Positions 30,950-42,116 of a DNA stretch of 64,000 nt are shown here, piece by piece; positions within the stretch are counted from its first letter, which is position 1, and every line of letters begins with the position of its first letter. The DNA lies in assembly GCA_032717465.1 (NCBI GenBank), contig JAVRFU010000123.1, positions 62,001 through 126,000 on the forward strand. Direction: 5' to 3'. Under the pieces are notes generated by a model. The model made no database searches, had not been told where the DNA came from, and worked only from the letters and a program-made list of their open reading frames with translations. The position numbers and the translations under genes are program-made. Source of the DNA: Coenobita brevimanus (taxonomy: Eukaryota; Arthropoda; Malacostraca; Decapoda; Coenobitidae).

Positions 30950-33900
30950 CTAACCGCCGGTATAACATCGCCCACAATAAGTGTCAACGTGAATGATAAA
31001 ATAGTGGAAACTGTTGTTGACACAGGGAGTGGATATACCTTACTTAAAGAGGCCACTGCGAAGCGGTTAGGAACAGAAATAAACACGAGGAGAAATCCAC
31101 CGAGATTACAGGGAGTCACAGGAGCGCCACTCCGTATCCTGGGTATGGTCAAAGTAGATATTAGAGTGGGAGATGAGAAAGTTCATCAACAGTGGTGTCC
31201 AGTCGTTCCGAACGCCTACTTGACTACTGAAATGTTGTTGGGATGTGATGTCCTCGGACAATCTCCGTTGATCTGGAATGGTGCACAACGAGCGCTAATG
31301 TGGGGAGGAGCCCCGTACGTCGTGAACTACGTTCCGCGGCGAAAAGGAAAAGTTGAACGAGTCCAGGCCACACCTATCAGAGCCGTCAGGAACCCTCAAC
31401 AGTTGAAACAAATTAATCTTGTAACAGCAGAGAGACTCACCCCATATCAAACCAAATTCATTGCCGTGCCAGTGAGTGAGGAGCCTAAAACCACTTTACT
31501 ATTTTACCCACAAGCACGTTTCAGTCACAATAGTCACCTTTACTTATTACAGGTGAATTCAGAGGGCCTAGTCTATTTGCCCCTCAATAATAGAGCCAAA
31601 CAAGACAAACTGTTTCGGATAGGTACCATTCTAGGCTCATATGAAATCATTGACGATCCTCCTGTAAGTCCAGTCAACTCAGTAACCAAAATCCAAAATG
31701 ATCTGATCCCTACCAGTGATCGAACAGATGAAAGTGGAACTCGTGTTCAACGACTCCGAAAGCTAATTGACGAACAGACATGGCCACACTTAGATTCGAC
31801 TCAACAAGAAGAATTAGCTAACGTAATTCTGCAACACGATCCTCTCTTCATTTTGGAAAAAGAAGAACTAGGAACCATCAGCGGTCCCTCCGTTCACATT
31901 AAAGTAGCAGATCCACAGCCCAGCCGTGGACCGATCTATCGATACCCTGAACAAGCTAAACAGGTGATCGCTGAAATGTTGCAAGACATGGAAGAGAGAG
32001 AAATTATTGAAAGATCAACAGCTGCCTGGTTATCTCCTATTGTATTAGTTAACAAGCCGGACGGCAGCAAGCGCATGTGTTTAGATTATCGCCACGTGAA
32101 TCAACACCTAGCCACGGATATCTATCCACTGCCCAGACTGGAAGAGTTAGTCGAGCAGGCTGCAGGTCATAAATACTATGTGACTCTTGATATGCGTGAG
32201 GCGTATTTTCAAATCATGTTGGACGAGGAAAGTCGTGATTTAACCACATTCAGTGATGGAGTCACACTTTACAGATTTAGGCGCTTACCATTCGGACTAA
32301 AATGTTCACCAGCCATATTTTCCCGACGAATGCAGGACATTCTTACTCCATTGTTGAAGCAAGGATGGGTAAAGAATTATTTAGATGATTTGATAATCTG
32401 GGCTGATGACTTCTCCATGTTGTTGAGTCGCTTACAGCAACTATTCACTTTACTCTCACAGAATGGGGCCAAGTTAAATTTAAGTAAATGTACCTTTGGG
32501 TTAAAAGAAGTGACCTTTCTTGGCCATAAAATCTCAGCAGCCGGGAGTACGCCGGACCCAAAAAACATAGAGGCTATCAACAAAATGAAAAGACCCACCA
32601 AAGTAAAAGAAGTCCGGAGATTCCTTGGAATGTGCGGATTCTACCGAAAACACGTACCTTCGTTCGCAAAAATAGCAGCTCCCCTAACTAACTTAACCAG
32701 ATCCAGAATAGCATTCGAATGGTCAGATGAGTGTCAATCTGCTTTTGATCAATTGAAGTCGAGCTTAGTGAATGCGCCAGTATTGGTAAGAGCCAACGTG
32801 ACTCGACCATTCATTGTAACCACCGACGCGAGCAACACTCATATTGGTGGCGTATTGAGTCAGATCCAACCAGACAACTCCAACTTGCCAATTGGTTACT
32901 TTTCCAAAAAGCTCAATCCTTGCGAGAGAAAATATTCCGCAACAGACAAAGAAGCATTGGCAGTTGTTCTCACATGCCGTAACTATCACCATTACTTGTG
33001 GGGTTCTCTTTTTACTATCTTGACAGATCATCAACCGCTTACTAGTATATTTAAGCGAAAAACCAAATCCCCACGTATGAACAGATGGATTCTCGAGATG
33101 CGTGAGTACGACTACAACGTGCAGTATGTCAAGGGTAAATATAATGTAGTCGCTGATCAACTATCTAGACCTGTCAGAGTGATATTCCACCAGTCAGAAA
33201 CCAACTGGCTTGGATTTAGTCGAGACGAGATGAGAGCTAAGCAACGAGAAGAACCCATGTGGGATGAGTTAGTTAAGTACTTGCGTAGTGAGAAGCTCCC
33301 TGCTAAAAGACTACCGAAAGCTATGTTGAGCCAGTTCGCATTGATTGATGAACTATTATATTTTGCCCGTGAAACAAGTGATGGTAGCATCCAATATTGT
33401 TTGGTGATTCCTAAGACAATCAGTAGAGAAGCAATCAAACACGCACACGAAACCTCAGGACATCTAGGTCAGAAGAAATCTATTAAGAAAGCCGAAGAGC
33501 TATTCTATTGGCCAAATCTAAAGGTAGATGTATGCGAGTATGTGAAACAATGTCCTACTTGTCAAAGATTCAAAGGTGAAACTGGGTTGCAGCAACCTTG
33601 GAAAGGTTTCCCACCTGTAAGTAAACCATTGGAACGTATCGGGATAGACTTGACTGATATGGTTGCTGGATCTCAGGGTTACCGCTATGTCCTTACTGTG
33701 ATAGATCATTATAGTAGGTTCGTCAAATATTATGCCATCAGGGATAAACATACACAACACATCATACACTGTCTTGGGCAATACTTCACCGACTTTGGGA
33801 CGCCACGAGGTATCGTGCTGGACAACGGCGGAGAGTTCACGAGTGGAGAGTTCAAGAAGTTCTGCCGGAGGAACCAGGTGGACTTGTTCTACGTTACCCC

Positions 33901-34408
33901 TTATCATCCCCAGGGAAACTCTACCACTGAAAGGATGCATCGGACAATGAAAAGCATCCTAGCGTCTCTCTGCAATGGACATCCCTTACGTTGGCCTCAG
34001 CTGCTTCAATCGTGTCAAACCGTTATAAATCAAGCGGTGCACTCGAGCACGGGACAACAACCTTATTATGCCTTCTTCTCACGCCATCCCCCTCGCCTCA
34101 TTGGTACCTTATTGCCTTCTGTGGATGCAGAGGAGGACGACCTGGCGATAGCACACACACTCATAAAGGATACAACCCAACGGATGACGAGGCGATACCG
34201 AGAGGTGGCCAATAGGCGGAGGAAAGCACAGAAGGTTGAAGTCAATAGCTTAGTGTGGGCGAAAAAAGAGACCATACAGCCGGGTACCTGTAGAAAACTG
34301 AATGCCAAATGGGACGGCCCGTACAAAGTGATTGAAGTACTGCTAGATGGAAGTGTTTATATCATTGAAAATGTATTTAGTGGAAAAAAAAATACAAAGG
34401 GCTGCTGA
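30950..34408 (+). CDS. pol: Pol (protease, RT, RNase H, integrase), in frame with gag behind a UGA stop
   Basis: 1152 codons after the gag stop, in the same frame. No ATG lies between that stop and the protease; the only nearby start-like codon is GTG at 30989. Domains: aspartic protease VVDTGSGYT (residue ~24); RT with LDMREAYFQI, RRLPFGLKCSPA and the active site YLDD (32378-32389); RNase H with TTDASNTHIGG (~32818) and TDKEALAV; integrase with HHCC (HETSGHLG...CPTC), Asp 33647, Asp 33821 and Glu 33929 (35 residues between the last two), and a WDGPYKV GPY/F module. Every catalytic residue expected is present. The frame closes early at 34408 because of an A9 run. Confidence 0.92.
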   Translation, partial: LTAGITSPTISVNVNDKIVETVVDTGSGYTLLKEATAKRLGTEINTRRNPPRLQGVTGAPLRILGMVKVDIRVGDEKVHQQWCPVVPNAYLTTEMLLGCDVLGQSPLIWNGAQRALMWGGAPYVVNYVPRRKGKVERVQATPIRAVRNPQQLKQINLVTAERLTPYQTKFIAVPVSEEPKTTLLFYPQARFSHNSHLYLLQVNSEGLVYLPLNNRAKQDKLFRIGTILGSYEIIDDPPVSPVNSVTKIQNDLIPTSDRTDESGTRVQRLRKLIDEQTWPHLDSTQQEELANVILQHDPLFILEKEELGTISGPSVHIKVADPQPSRGPIYRYPEQAKQVIAEMLQDMEEREIIERSTAAWLSPIVLVNKPDGSKRMCLDYRHVNQHLATDIYPLPRLEELVEQAAGHKYYVTLDMREAYFQIMLDEESRDLTTFSDGVTLYRFRRLPFGLKCSPAIFSRRMQDILTPLLKQGWVKNYLDDLIIWADDFSMLLSRLQQLFTLLSQNGAKLNLSKCTFGLKEVTFLGHKISAAGSTPDPKNIEAINKMKRPTKVKEVRRFLGMCGFYRKHVPSFAKIAAPLTNLTRSRIAFEWSDECQSAFDQLKSSLVNAPVLVRANVTRPFIVTTDASNTHIGGVLSQIQPDNSNLPIGYFSKKLNPCERKYSATDKEALAVVLTCRNYHHYLWGSLFTILTDHQPLTSIFKRKTKSPRMNRWILEMREYDYNVQYVKGKYNVVADQLSRPVRVIFHQSETNWLGFSRDEMRAKQREEPMWDELVKYLRSEKLPAKRLPKAMLSQFALIDELLYFARETSDGSIQYCLVIPKTISREAIKHAHETSGHLGQKKSIKKAEELFYWPNLKVDVCEYVKQCPTCQRFKGETGLQQPWKGFPPVSKPLERIGIDLTDMVAGSQGYRYVLTVIDHYSRFVKYYAIRDKHTQHIIHCLGQYFTDFGTPRGIVLDNGGEFTSGEFKKFCRRNQVDLFYVTPYHPQGNSTTERMHRTMKSILASLCNGHPLRWPQLLQSCQTVINQAVHSSTGQQPYYAFFSRHPPRLIGTLLPSVDAEEDDLAIAHTLIKDTTQRMTRRYREVANRRRKAQKVEVNSLVWAKKETIQPGTCRKLNAKWDGPYKVIEVLLDGSVYIIENVFSGKKNTKGC

Positions 34409-34544
34409 AAAGGTAAAACCATATTACGGTACCGAGGAATGGCTCTTAGAACCGCTGCAGCGGGAGCTCGCCCCGGAGCCCGAGGATGAGCGATTACCAC
34501 CGCGAGTGAGGATTGCCCCTCGGAGACTCATAGAGGAGTGTTAG
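34390..34544 (+). pseudogene. C-terminal end of Pol, displaced by a 1-nt shift
   Basis: After the A9 run at 34384-34392 the frame +1 to pol stays open and reads IQRAAEKVKPYYGTEEWLL, then a Pro/Glu/Arg-rich tail to TAG at 34544. It has no plausible start of its own and overlaps the end of pol. The simplest reading is one extra A relative to the parental pol, as a mutation or an assembly error. Slippage during expression is the alternative. Confidence 0.65.
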
Positions 34545-35163
34545 AAAAGTGGATAAGTGCATGTGACGAATGTTGTGAAACATAACTGCTTAAAGTTATG
34601 TTCCGGGTGGACTCATCCCCGAGGAGAGGGTGTAAAAAGGAAAAGAGTGAAGAGTTCCTGTTGGAACAGGGAAGTGCCTTACTTCGAGGGGAGCAGCTGA
34701 TCCCCTCACCTTACAGTTAGCACGGTTTGTGAGGTAGTGGAGTCTTCAGGACAGAATGAGCGCTCACCTCTTGCGGGGGGAAAGCTGGAAACGAAAGGAC
34801 TGAGTGAATGTGATTGTGAGTGGAGTGTAAGGACGCGCCTCCCGTGGTGATCTCACTCTCGAGAGACCCTGTCGAGCTCAGGTGAGTGACAAGCTATCCT
34901 CCAAAACCTGAGGCTGACTGGGGCATAAATTCCCTCATAATATCTCAAGTAAGGAGTGATCATACCTCCTAATGTAGTGAGTAAGCGACCTTCCGAGGTA
35001 CGCATCAGGTGTTTAATGTGGACCGACAGGTGCCACCGATTGTGGGGAAAAGTATTCCAATTCAAAGTGTTTATAGCAGTTATCAGAGTAACAACATTCC
35101 ATCCATGCACATGTCATAGAAAAATTGACTTGGGTAAAATTTGTTTTCCGAACGTGGGAGCCG
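34545..35163 (+). other. Untranslated region between pol and the 3' LTR
   Basis: About 620 bases with no env-like or other open frame of note. It contains a purine-rich segment (34610-34670) and ends in the weak polypurine stretch before the LTR. Confidence 0.5.
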
Positions 35164-37179
35164 TGTAGTGCCACACATTTGATATTCATGTATGTATTTA
35201 GTAGTACTGTAATTTTAAGTTAGGGTGTAACCTGAATATTAGTTCATAAGTTCCTACCCTAAGTAGTAATTCATATATTAATAATTACTGTAGGGTTAAC
35301 TATTTTTACATGTATGTATCTCTGTATCTATGCAGTGGGTGATGTAATTGTAGATGTTGAGCTATGGGAATTCCCCGTCTCGTAGAGTAACGAATAACAG
35401 ACAGATGCGCCAACTTTTCTTGTCGTTGTTGGGCGCCGAGTTTAAACGTTAAACAGAGTAATGATGAATATACAATTCTTTCCGTAACCTAGTTGTGAAA
35501 TGCTTGCTAATGAAGCTGCTAGAACACAAGTATGTAAGATTAGCAGTCCAAAAGGGCCTAAATAATGTCATTTGTGAGGATTTAAAGTCCCGTTTATCTT
35601 GGCCGTCACTAGATGGCATGAGCTGCTCTCAGATTCAAATTGAAATAGTGATAGAATCAGTATCTAATTCAAGTAAGGATAAATCCCAAATTTTCCCCAA
35701 TTCAATCAAAAGTCTTGTCGTCATGGGTACACTGCTAAATAAATTGTAAAGAGAATTGAAACCCCCCATATTTCAAAAACACCACCTCATTTGACTTGAG
35801 CAGTGGCGTCCTTAGTGCCCGACATACCCCACTTGCTGCCCAGACATCGTGTGTAACAGACGTTCGTTTAGGTGAGTCGTCCACATTTCTTCTTCCTCCC
35901 CCTCTTTTTCTTTGTTTAATCCTTACTTATTATGAACTATGAGAAGTAATATTGTTGAGAGTTTAACGTAGTGACTTGCTGCCCAGACATCGTGTGTAAC
36001 AGACGTTCGTTTAGTCCCCAGACACCGGCGGCGACGTCCGTGGGAGCACGCCATTATTCCCAAGTATTGCCCATAGACTTTTACACTTACACTTACAGCA
36101 CTCACGAGTTATTATTACAAACCGAAGGTATTTGTTGTGTTATTAATGATTCTATCAAGGGAATTCTTTTTTTTGTAGATAAGGAATAGAAGTATAGAAG
36201 TGATATGTTCTGTAACGGAAAGGAAAATTCAAATTCATCAACTGTTCTCTTTCTTTAAAATCAGTTTATTAGAAAAAAAATTATAATCAGGAGCGTGGAA
36301 GGGAACTTACTGATTGTGAACAATAATGTGATATTTAAGTTGTACCTCGAGGCTAAATAAGCCCGAGTGATTGAGGCTTTCCTAGTGATTGTATTTCTTT
36401 TTTTTAATTATTCCTCGAGGCTAGACAGGCCCGAGAGATTATGTATTTCTAGTGATTATATAACATTGTCGATGGTGAAACGTGAAAAACAATACTGATT
36501 TGATGTGAGAACCGAGAAAATTATATGAGGAGAATACCTTATATGGGTGAAAGATGAATACAAATAATCATTCTTATTGATACGAGGCTATGCCCGCCCG
36601 AACAGACAAATCATATCCGTAAAAGTGTCCCTGTCTTGAGGCCAATGTTGAGCCCAAGAGTAACGGCCAAAAAAGAAAGTAAAGTACAACGACTCCATAT
36701 CTCGAGTGTATCAAATTGTTTCGTCTGGTAATAATGTTAGAGGAATGATCACCCAAAAGCCTTAGTAACATTTACAATCTTCTCCCATACTAAAAAGGGT
36801 CATGTAATAAAGAAATGATAGTTTTGTGGAAATTAACAGAATTATTAAAGTAGAGTAAAGTATATAGCATTTTCTTTTCTTTATTAATATACCTAATCAA
36901 GGAAATTATGTCCTCAAGCCAAATTCACTCCCCTTCCAATTCAAGATTCCTTCGCTGAGGGAACGACAACCACCTGAGGTACCGACTAAAATCTAAACTC
37001 GGCCAAAAACTACAAACGCTACCACAATTCATTCTTTTCATAAATATTTACCATCCACTATACTAAGTCGAGTACCACTTGTATATCCATGGGTGAGTTG
37101 ATCAATACCCACAACAGGTAAGAAAATACATTCAGGTATTACACTGGTGAATACCGGTGGGGCAACATTCAGTATTACA
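35164..37179 (+). repeat. 3' LTR (2016 bp)
   Basis: Begins TGTAGTGCCACACATTTG immediately after GTGGGAGCCG, a short and weak polypurine tract, and ends AGTATTACA. It would terminate and polyadenylate the transcript. Confidence 0.9.
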
Positions 37180-37183
37180 ATCA

Positions 37184-37820
37184 GAAGGCGAGGAAGACCA
37201 ATACAGACTCCCGGCTTGGCATTACCTGGTCGGGGTTAATTACCAACAAGCACACCTGGCTCAGTTTTCTATCTGCCTGTCCACCTGTCTATCTATCTGC
37301 GTGTCATTTATCTACCTGTCTTTTCTATATCTCACTACCTACATATATCTGTCTGTCCATCTATCAATCTATTTATCTATTTATATATCTATAACTGGGC
37401 AGTTGGTGGGCTGCGTGCAATTTACGGCCAGCATAACGCGGTTTTACTAATCAATATTGATCCTCTCGTTTAGTCAACTTATTGTTAGCATTCATCACCC
37501 GCCCTCTTCTTGTTTTCTTCGTCTTCCCCTTTATCTTTCTTTTTATTGAACTTTTTGCTTTTTATAAATTTTCTTTCTTTACCATTTTGTGTTTTTCCGT
37601 TCTTTATTTTCGTATACTTGATTTCTTTCCACCTTTTTTCTTTCTTTCCGTTTTTCTTTCCTACCCCAGTTATCTCTTCTTTCTTCTTCTGTCATTTTTC
37701 TTCCATGTTTTCCAATTTCCATCTTCATCTTCTTTATTCTAGGCTCTCTTTCCCTTTCTCCTGCTTTATATTTTTTGTACTTTCCCTTGTTCCTTTACTT
37801 AGTTCCTTTACTTAGTTCCT
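37184..37820. other. Flank with CTAT/CTGT and pyrimidine-rich sequence
   Basis: Tetranucleotide-like CTGTCTATCTA repeats at 37255-37395, then a T/C-rich spacer of the array type. No gene. Confidence 0.6.
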
Positions 37821-37824
37821 TTAC

Positions 37825-39100
37825 TTATGTCAGAATACAAAGTTACATCAGAGGCAGGAGATGAGATAAACTAAAGTTATCGTCTTCATTACAATCCTAC
37901 ATCACATTCAGTAACTGTTAAGCGTCATCATTATAATCATATTCATTAATGTTACCACCAACAAGGCTATTAGCGGCATTGGGTCAAACCCACAACTATA
38001 GTACAGCATCATAAGCTACACACAGAGGTAGGAGGCGAAATGAAGTAAGATGGAGCGGCCCGGAACTCTACTACAGCTGTACCGAGTAAACAGTCTCAAT
38101 TATTCCTTATTTTGCTTCTTTTTTGCCTCGTTATTTCCTTTATGTCATATTGCCTTTCATTTATTTTTTCTCCCCGTCTTATTCCTTCTCTCTTTACACT
38201 TGCTTGGTATCTTCTGTCTCCTTTCTTTTCATTTTTTCCTGTCTTATCTCTTTCAGCGTTTTCGTTCATACTCTCTTTTGTTTCTGTTTTTCCTATACCC
38301 TTTCTCTTCTTCCCCTGCTTTTTTTATCATTCTGCTTTCTGGATTTACTCTAATACAGCAATAAAGCAAGAAGACAAGCAGGAGTCAAGATGAAGTAAGG
38401 TGGAGCGGCCTGAGATCCTTACAAAGGTATCTCGAGTTCCACCTTCACTTTAGATATGGCTCAATTTTATATTTTCTTTTTATTTCGCTCTTTCTTTTGT
38501 TTTGACGTCTTCCTCTCCAACTTCTTTCCGTTTTTTGTCGTACTCTCTCACTGTCGTTCTCTCTTAGTCCTCTCATTCTTACTTTTCCTACTTTCTCCTT
38601 TTTACCATCTGTTAACTCTTCGTTATTTTACTTCTTCAAGGCTACCTCACATTCTTGTCACTTTTCTATATTAATTTTCATATTTCTTGTTCCCTTACTT
38701 ATTTTTTCCTTATTTTTTCTCCTGCTTTAACTTTTTACCTTACTGTTTTTCCTTTCCCCTTCGTTCCTCTACTATACCATGGCAAACTACTAGGATACAT
38801 ATAAAAAGGTTATTATTAAAACTAACCAGCATCACCATTATCATTGTCGATACAATCACCATTACCCTGCTCAAAACTATCCAACACCGCCATTACCACC
38901 ATAATAGCCACGATCACAGTCACCACCCACGCCATCATTATACTCGTATATCAACCTTTTCACCACAACCACCAGGAGTTACATCAGATCCAGGCGCTAT
39001 ATTACAGCATCACAACCTGCAATAGATGTAGGAGGCGAGATGAAGTTTGGTGCAGCGGCCTGGCACTCTACTACACCTGTACCAAGTTTAAACCTTCAAC
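37825..39100 (+). repeat. A/B module array, block 4 (plus)
   Basis: Modules: a partial at 37825-37880, A at 37996-38090, B at 38350-38442 and A at 38998-39095. Each has AAGTAAG(G/A)TGGAGCGGCC or a variant. Spacers are pyrimidine-rich, with a CAT/ACC microsatellite zone at 38825-38960 before the last A. Confidence 0.7.
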
Positions 39101-39140
39101 CTCACTTCCAACTTTGTGTTCTCCTTTTCTTCCTTGTTTA

Positions 39141-39620
39141 CCACCCGCGTTGCGAAGCGAGCTTTTCAGCTGTGAGGTTAGCATGCTGTCTTTGTTTATG
39201 TGTGGGTAAACAAGATCTCTCACGAGCGGCTTGAGCTCTCAATATGGAACTTTCAGGGTATCAAGATATGCCCAAAATCTTGGACGAGTTCGAAAATGGG
39301 CACTCGGGGTCAAGGTCAAGGTCACCAAAATGGCTGTCAAAGATCAACTACTTGACCTTTGGTGACCTCGACCTTGACCCCGAGTGCCCATTTTCGAACT
39401 CGTCCAAGATTTTGGCTATATCTTGATACCCTGAAAGTTTCATGCTGATAGCTCAAGCCGTTCATGAGATGTCTTGTTTACCCACACAGACAAAGCCACC
39501 GAGCCAGCCTCACAACTGAAAACATTACCATTCCGCCCGCTTACCACCCGCGTTGCGAAGCGAGGGGGTGGCATTGTTTTCAGTTGTGAGGTTGGCTGGC
39601 TGGCTTTGTTTGTGTTACAT
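39141..39620. repeat. Foldback (long inverted-repeat) element
   Basis: Arms of about 180-200 bp. The core arms, ACTTTCAGGGTATCAAGATA... at 39256 and its reverse complement ending near 39436, match almost perfectly over 80 bases around a ~28-base loop (39337-39364). The outer arms include GGCTTGAGCT and GTGGGTAAACAAGA with their complements. A second hairpin reuses the right arm: 39483-39525 pairs with 39573-39616. CCACCCGCGTTGCGAAGCGAG occurs near both outer ends. No open frame. It resembles a non-autonomous foldback/MITE element. Confidence 0.8.
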
Positions 39621-39964
39621 CCTGAATTTGTGTCAAATCAGAAATGGAGGTGTAAAATTATGAACCGAGGAAAAACTTTCCCGCTATGCGGGTGGTGAGA
39701 TCCCACCGTGAGATGGCGTCAAGTTTATATATTTTTCCGTTTATTTCTTCATTTTCTTCTCATTTTCTTTTGTTCTTTTTTTTCTAACACACTATTCTTT
39801 CATTCTCCTTTCCTTTCAGCCACTTCTCTCATTTTCATGTCATAATTTTCACTTTTATTTGCTTTCTTTTATCTTTTCATCCATTTCTCTTTTTACCACT
39901 ATGTCATGTCTCCGTTTCATTCTCCTCACTGTTGCTTCCATTATAATATGCAATTTCCTTCTCC

Positions 39965-40013
39965 AATACATTCCATCATTGCAACCTATTGCCGAGTTAG
40001 AAGGAGAGATGTA
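39965..40013 (+). repeat. Left half of an A module interrupted by a LINE
   Basis: CATTCCATCATTGCAACC followed by GTTAGAAGGAGAGATG aligns with the module's first half. The second half resumes after the LINE poly(A) at 42117. Confidence 0.6.
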
Positions 40014-42015
40014 CATGGAAGCATACATTCCTTTCTCATATCCTTTGACTAATGCAAGAAAGCCTTGGTTTAATCACGCTTGTTCTAATGCTGTCCGCAA
40101 CAAGGAGAGGACCTATAAAAGGTACCGGAGCCAACCCACCCCTGAATCACATCTTTTATACATTTCTGCCCGGAATCGTGCTAAGTCTGTTCTTCGCTCT
40201 GCTAAAAATAATTTCATCCATACTAAATGCTCTCAACTCTTCTACTCGAATTCTTCCCGCTCCTTCTGGCACCTTGCCAAAAACCTTTCTAATAACTTTA
40301 CCTCATCATCCTTCCCTTCTCTTTTCTACTCTGATGGCTTTGTAGCTATTTCTTCTATTGATAAAGCAGATCTCTTCGTTCAGACTTTCTCCTCCAATTC
40401 CACCTTAGACGATTCCGGTGCTGTTCCTCCATCACTTCCCCCCTCTGACTTCTTCATGTCTGACTTTAAAATTTCTTCAGCTGATGTATTTTCTGCTGTC
40501 ATAGGCCTCAATACTAATAAGGCATATGGGCCTGATGGAGTCCCTCCTGTTGTTCTCAAGAACTGTGCTTCTGTGCTTACACCCTGCCTAGGCAAACTCT
40601 TTCGCCATTGTCTGTCAACTTGTACATTTCCTTTTGGCTGGAAGTTTGCTCTCATTCAGCCTGTCCCAAAGAAGGGTGACCATTCCCAACCCTCTAACTA
40701 TCGTCCAATTGCTTTAACATCCTGTATCTCAAAAGTTTTCGAGTCTGTTCTTAGTAGAAAAATTTTAAAGCATCTTTCCTATCACAACCTTCTTTCTGAT
40801 CGTCAGTATGGGTTCCGTCAGGGACGCTCCACCGGCGATCTTCTCACCTACCTTTCAGACTCCTGGTCATCCTCCTTTCGGGACTTTGGAGAAAGCTTTG
40901 CCATTGCACTTGACAACTCTAAGGCTTTCGATCAAGTCTGGCATAAATCTTTAATTTCCAAACTGCCCTCTTACGGTTTCTATCCTTCTATCTGTGCCTT
41001 CATCTCTAGCTTCCTTTCTGGTCGTTCTATAGCCGCTGTTGTAAACGGCCATCGTTCTTCTCCTAGATCTATTAACATTGGTGTTCCTCAGGGCTCTGTC
41101 CTATCACCAGCTCTCTTCCTTTTATTCATCAATGACCTTCTAAGTTGTACATCTAACCCTATCCACTCATACGCTGATGACTCCACCCTTCACCTTTCCA
41201 TTCGATTCCCGCAACGTCCATCTCAGCAGTTACTTCAACAAACAAGGGATGAGGCTATGGCACACCTAATGTCTGACTTGGCTCATATCTCTAACTGGGG
41301 TAAAAATAATCTTGTTGTTTTTAATGCATCAAAGACTCAGTTTTTGCACCTATCAACCTAACAAAATCTTCCACAGGTATACCCACTAATGTTTGATAAT
41401 ATTCAGCTTAATCCTGCATCATTCCTGAACATGCTTGGGGTTTCATTTACTCGGGACTTATCTTGGAAAGATCATATTACATCTCTTGTAAAATCTGCTT
41501 CCAAGAGATTAGGTGTGCTAAGCTGACTCCGTTCCTTCTTTACCCCTGCACAATTATTGACTCTATACAGGGGTTTTATCCACCCCTGTGTAGAGTACAA
41601 CTCTCATGTATGGGGAGGCTCCCCACTTACAGCTCTTCTCAATAGGGTGGAGTCAAAGGCTTTTCGCCTCATTAACTCTCCCTCTCTTACTGACTTCCTT
41701 CAACCTTTGTGTCTTCACCGCACTGTTGCATATTTATCTCTTTTCTATCGCTACTTCAATGGTCACTGCTCCTCTGAACTGTCTGCATGCATTCCTCCAC
41801 CCCTACGACGGGCGCGTAGCACCCGTCTAGCAGCAAACTCTCATCCCTTTTCTGTACAACTCTCTAATGCAAGAGTTAACCGTTACTCCCAGTCCTTCAT
41901 TTATGCAACAGGTCAACTCTGGAACTGTCTCCCTCTGTCTGTATTTCCTACTTCCTATGATCTCCAGTTTTTCAAACGCAGTGTGTCCAGGCATCTGGAA
42001 ATGATCGGATCTTGA
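40014..42015 (+). pseudogene. ORF2 reverse transcriptase of LINE copy 2
   Basis: The frame is open to a TAA at 41359-41361, where the sister copy has an Arg codon. It resumes to a TGA at 41524-41526 that both copies share, then continues through the C-terminal domain (41557-42015, ending SVSRHLEMIGS). RT blocks: NKAYGPDGVPP, QPSNYRPIALTSCISKVFES, GFRQGRSTGDLLTYL, IALDNSKAFDQVWHKSL, GVPQGSVLSPALFLLFINDL and SYADDSTLHLS, with the catalytic Asp pair intact. The C-terminal stretch with TLYRGFIHPCVEYNSHVWGG is typical of Jockey/CR1-group ORF2. Confidence 0.88.
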
Positions 42016-42116
42016 ATTTGGCTCTCTCTTATATTTTGTTTTTCTCTTGGAAGGAATAGTTTTGCAGGCTCGTTGCCTTTGGTTCCTTCTTCCTCACATA
42101 AAAAAAAAAAAAAAAA
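40014..42116 (+). mobile_element. Jockey/CR1-like LINE, copy 2 (5'-truncated, poly(A) tail)
   Basis: Same family as the 9955-12560 copy. It starts in the endonuclease-RT linker (ATGGAAGCATACATTCC) and ends in A17 (42100-42116). The 5' truncation plus a poly(A) tail is the classic result of target-primed reverse transcription. RT and the complete C-terminal domain are present, with two in-frame stops. It lies inside an A module. Confidence 0.9.

Larger units (their letters stand above)
27629..37179 (+). mobile_element. Complete Ty3/gypsy LTR retrotransposon, recent insertion
   Basis: A 9.55-kb element: 5' LTR, PBS, gag, pol (PR-RT-RH-IN), 3' LTR. The LTRs are about 2.0 kb, long for this superfamily, and almost identical over their first ~1980 bp. 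LTR termini are TGTA...TACA. The target duplication is ATCA (27625-27628 and 37180-37183), or AATCA if the last LTR base is ambiguous. The pol order PR-RT-RNaseH-IN defines Ty3/gypsy. There is no chromodomain and no env. It inserted between two oppositely oriented module blocks. The lineage is not resolved. Confidence 0.92.

Noticed and set aside
30989..30991. Independent pol start codon
   Set aside because: The codon is GTG, the frame is open upstream to the gag stop, and no ATG precedes the protease.
33732..34326. Additional frames antisense to or overlapping the integrase
   Set aside because: Shadows of the pol frame, which carries all catalytic motifs.
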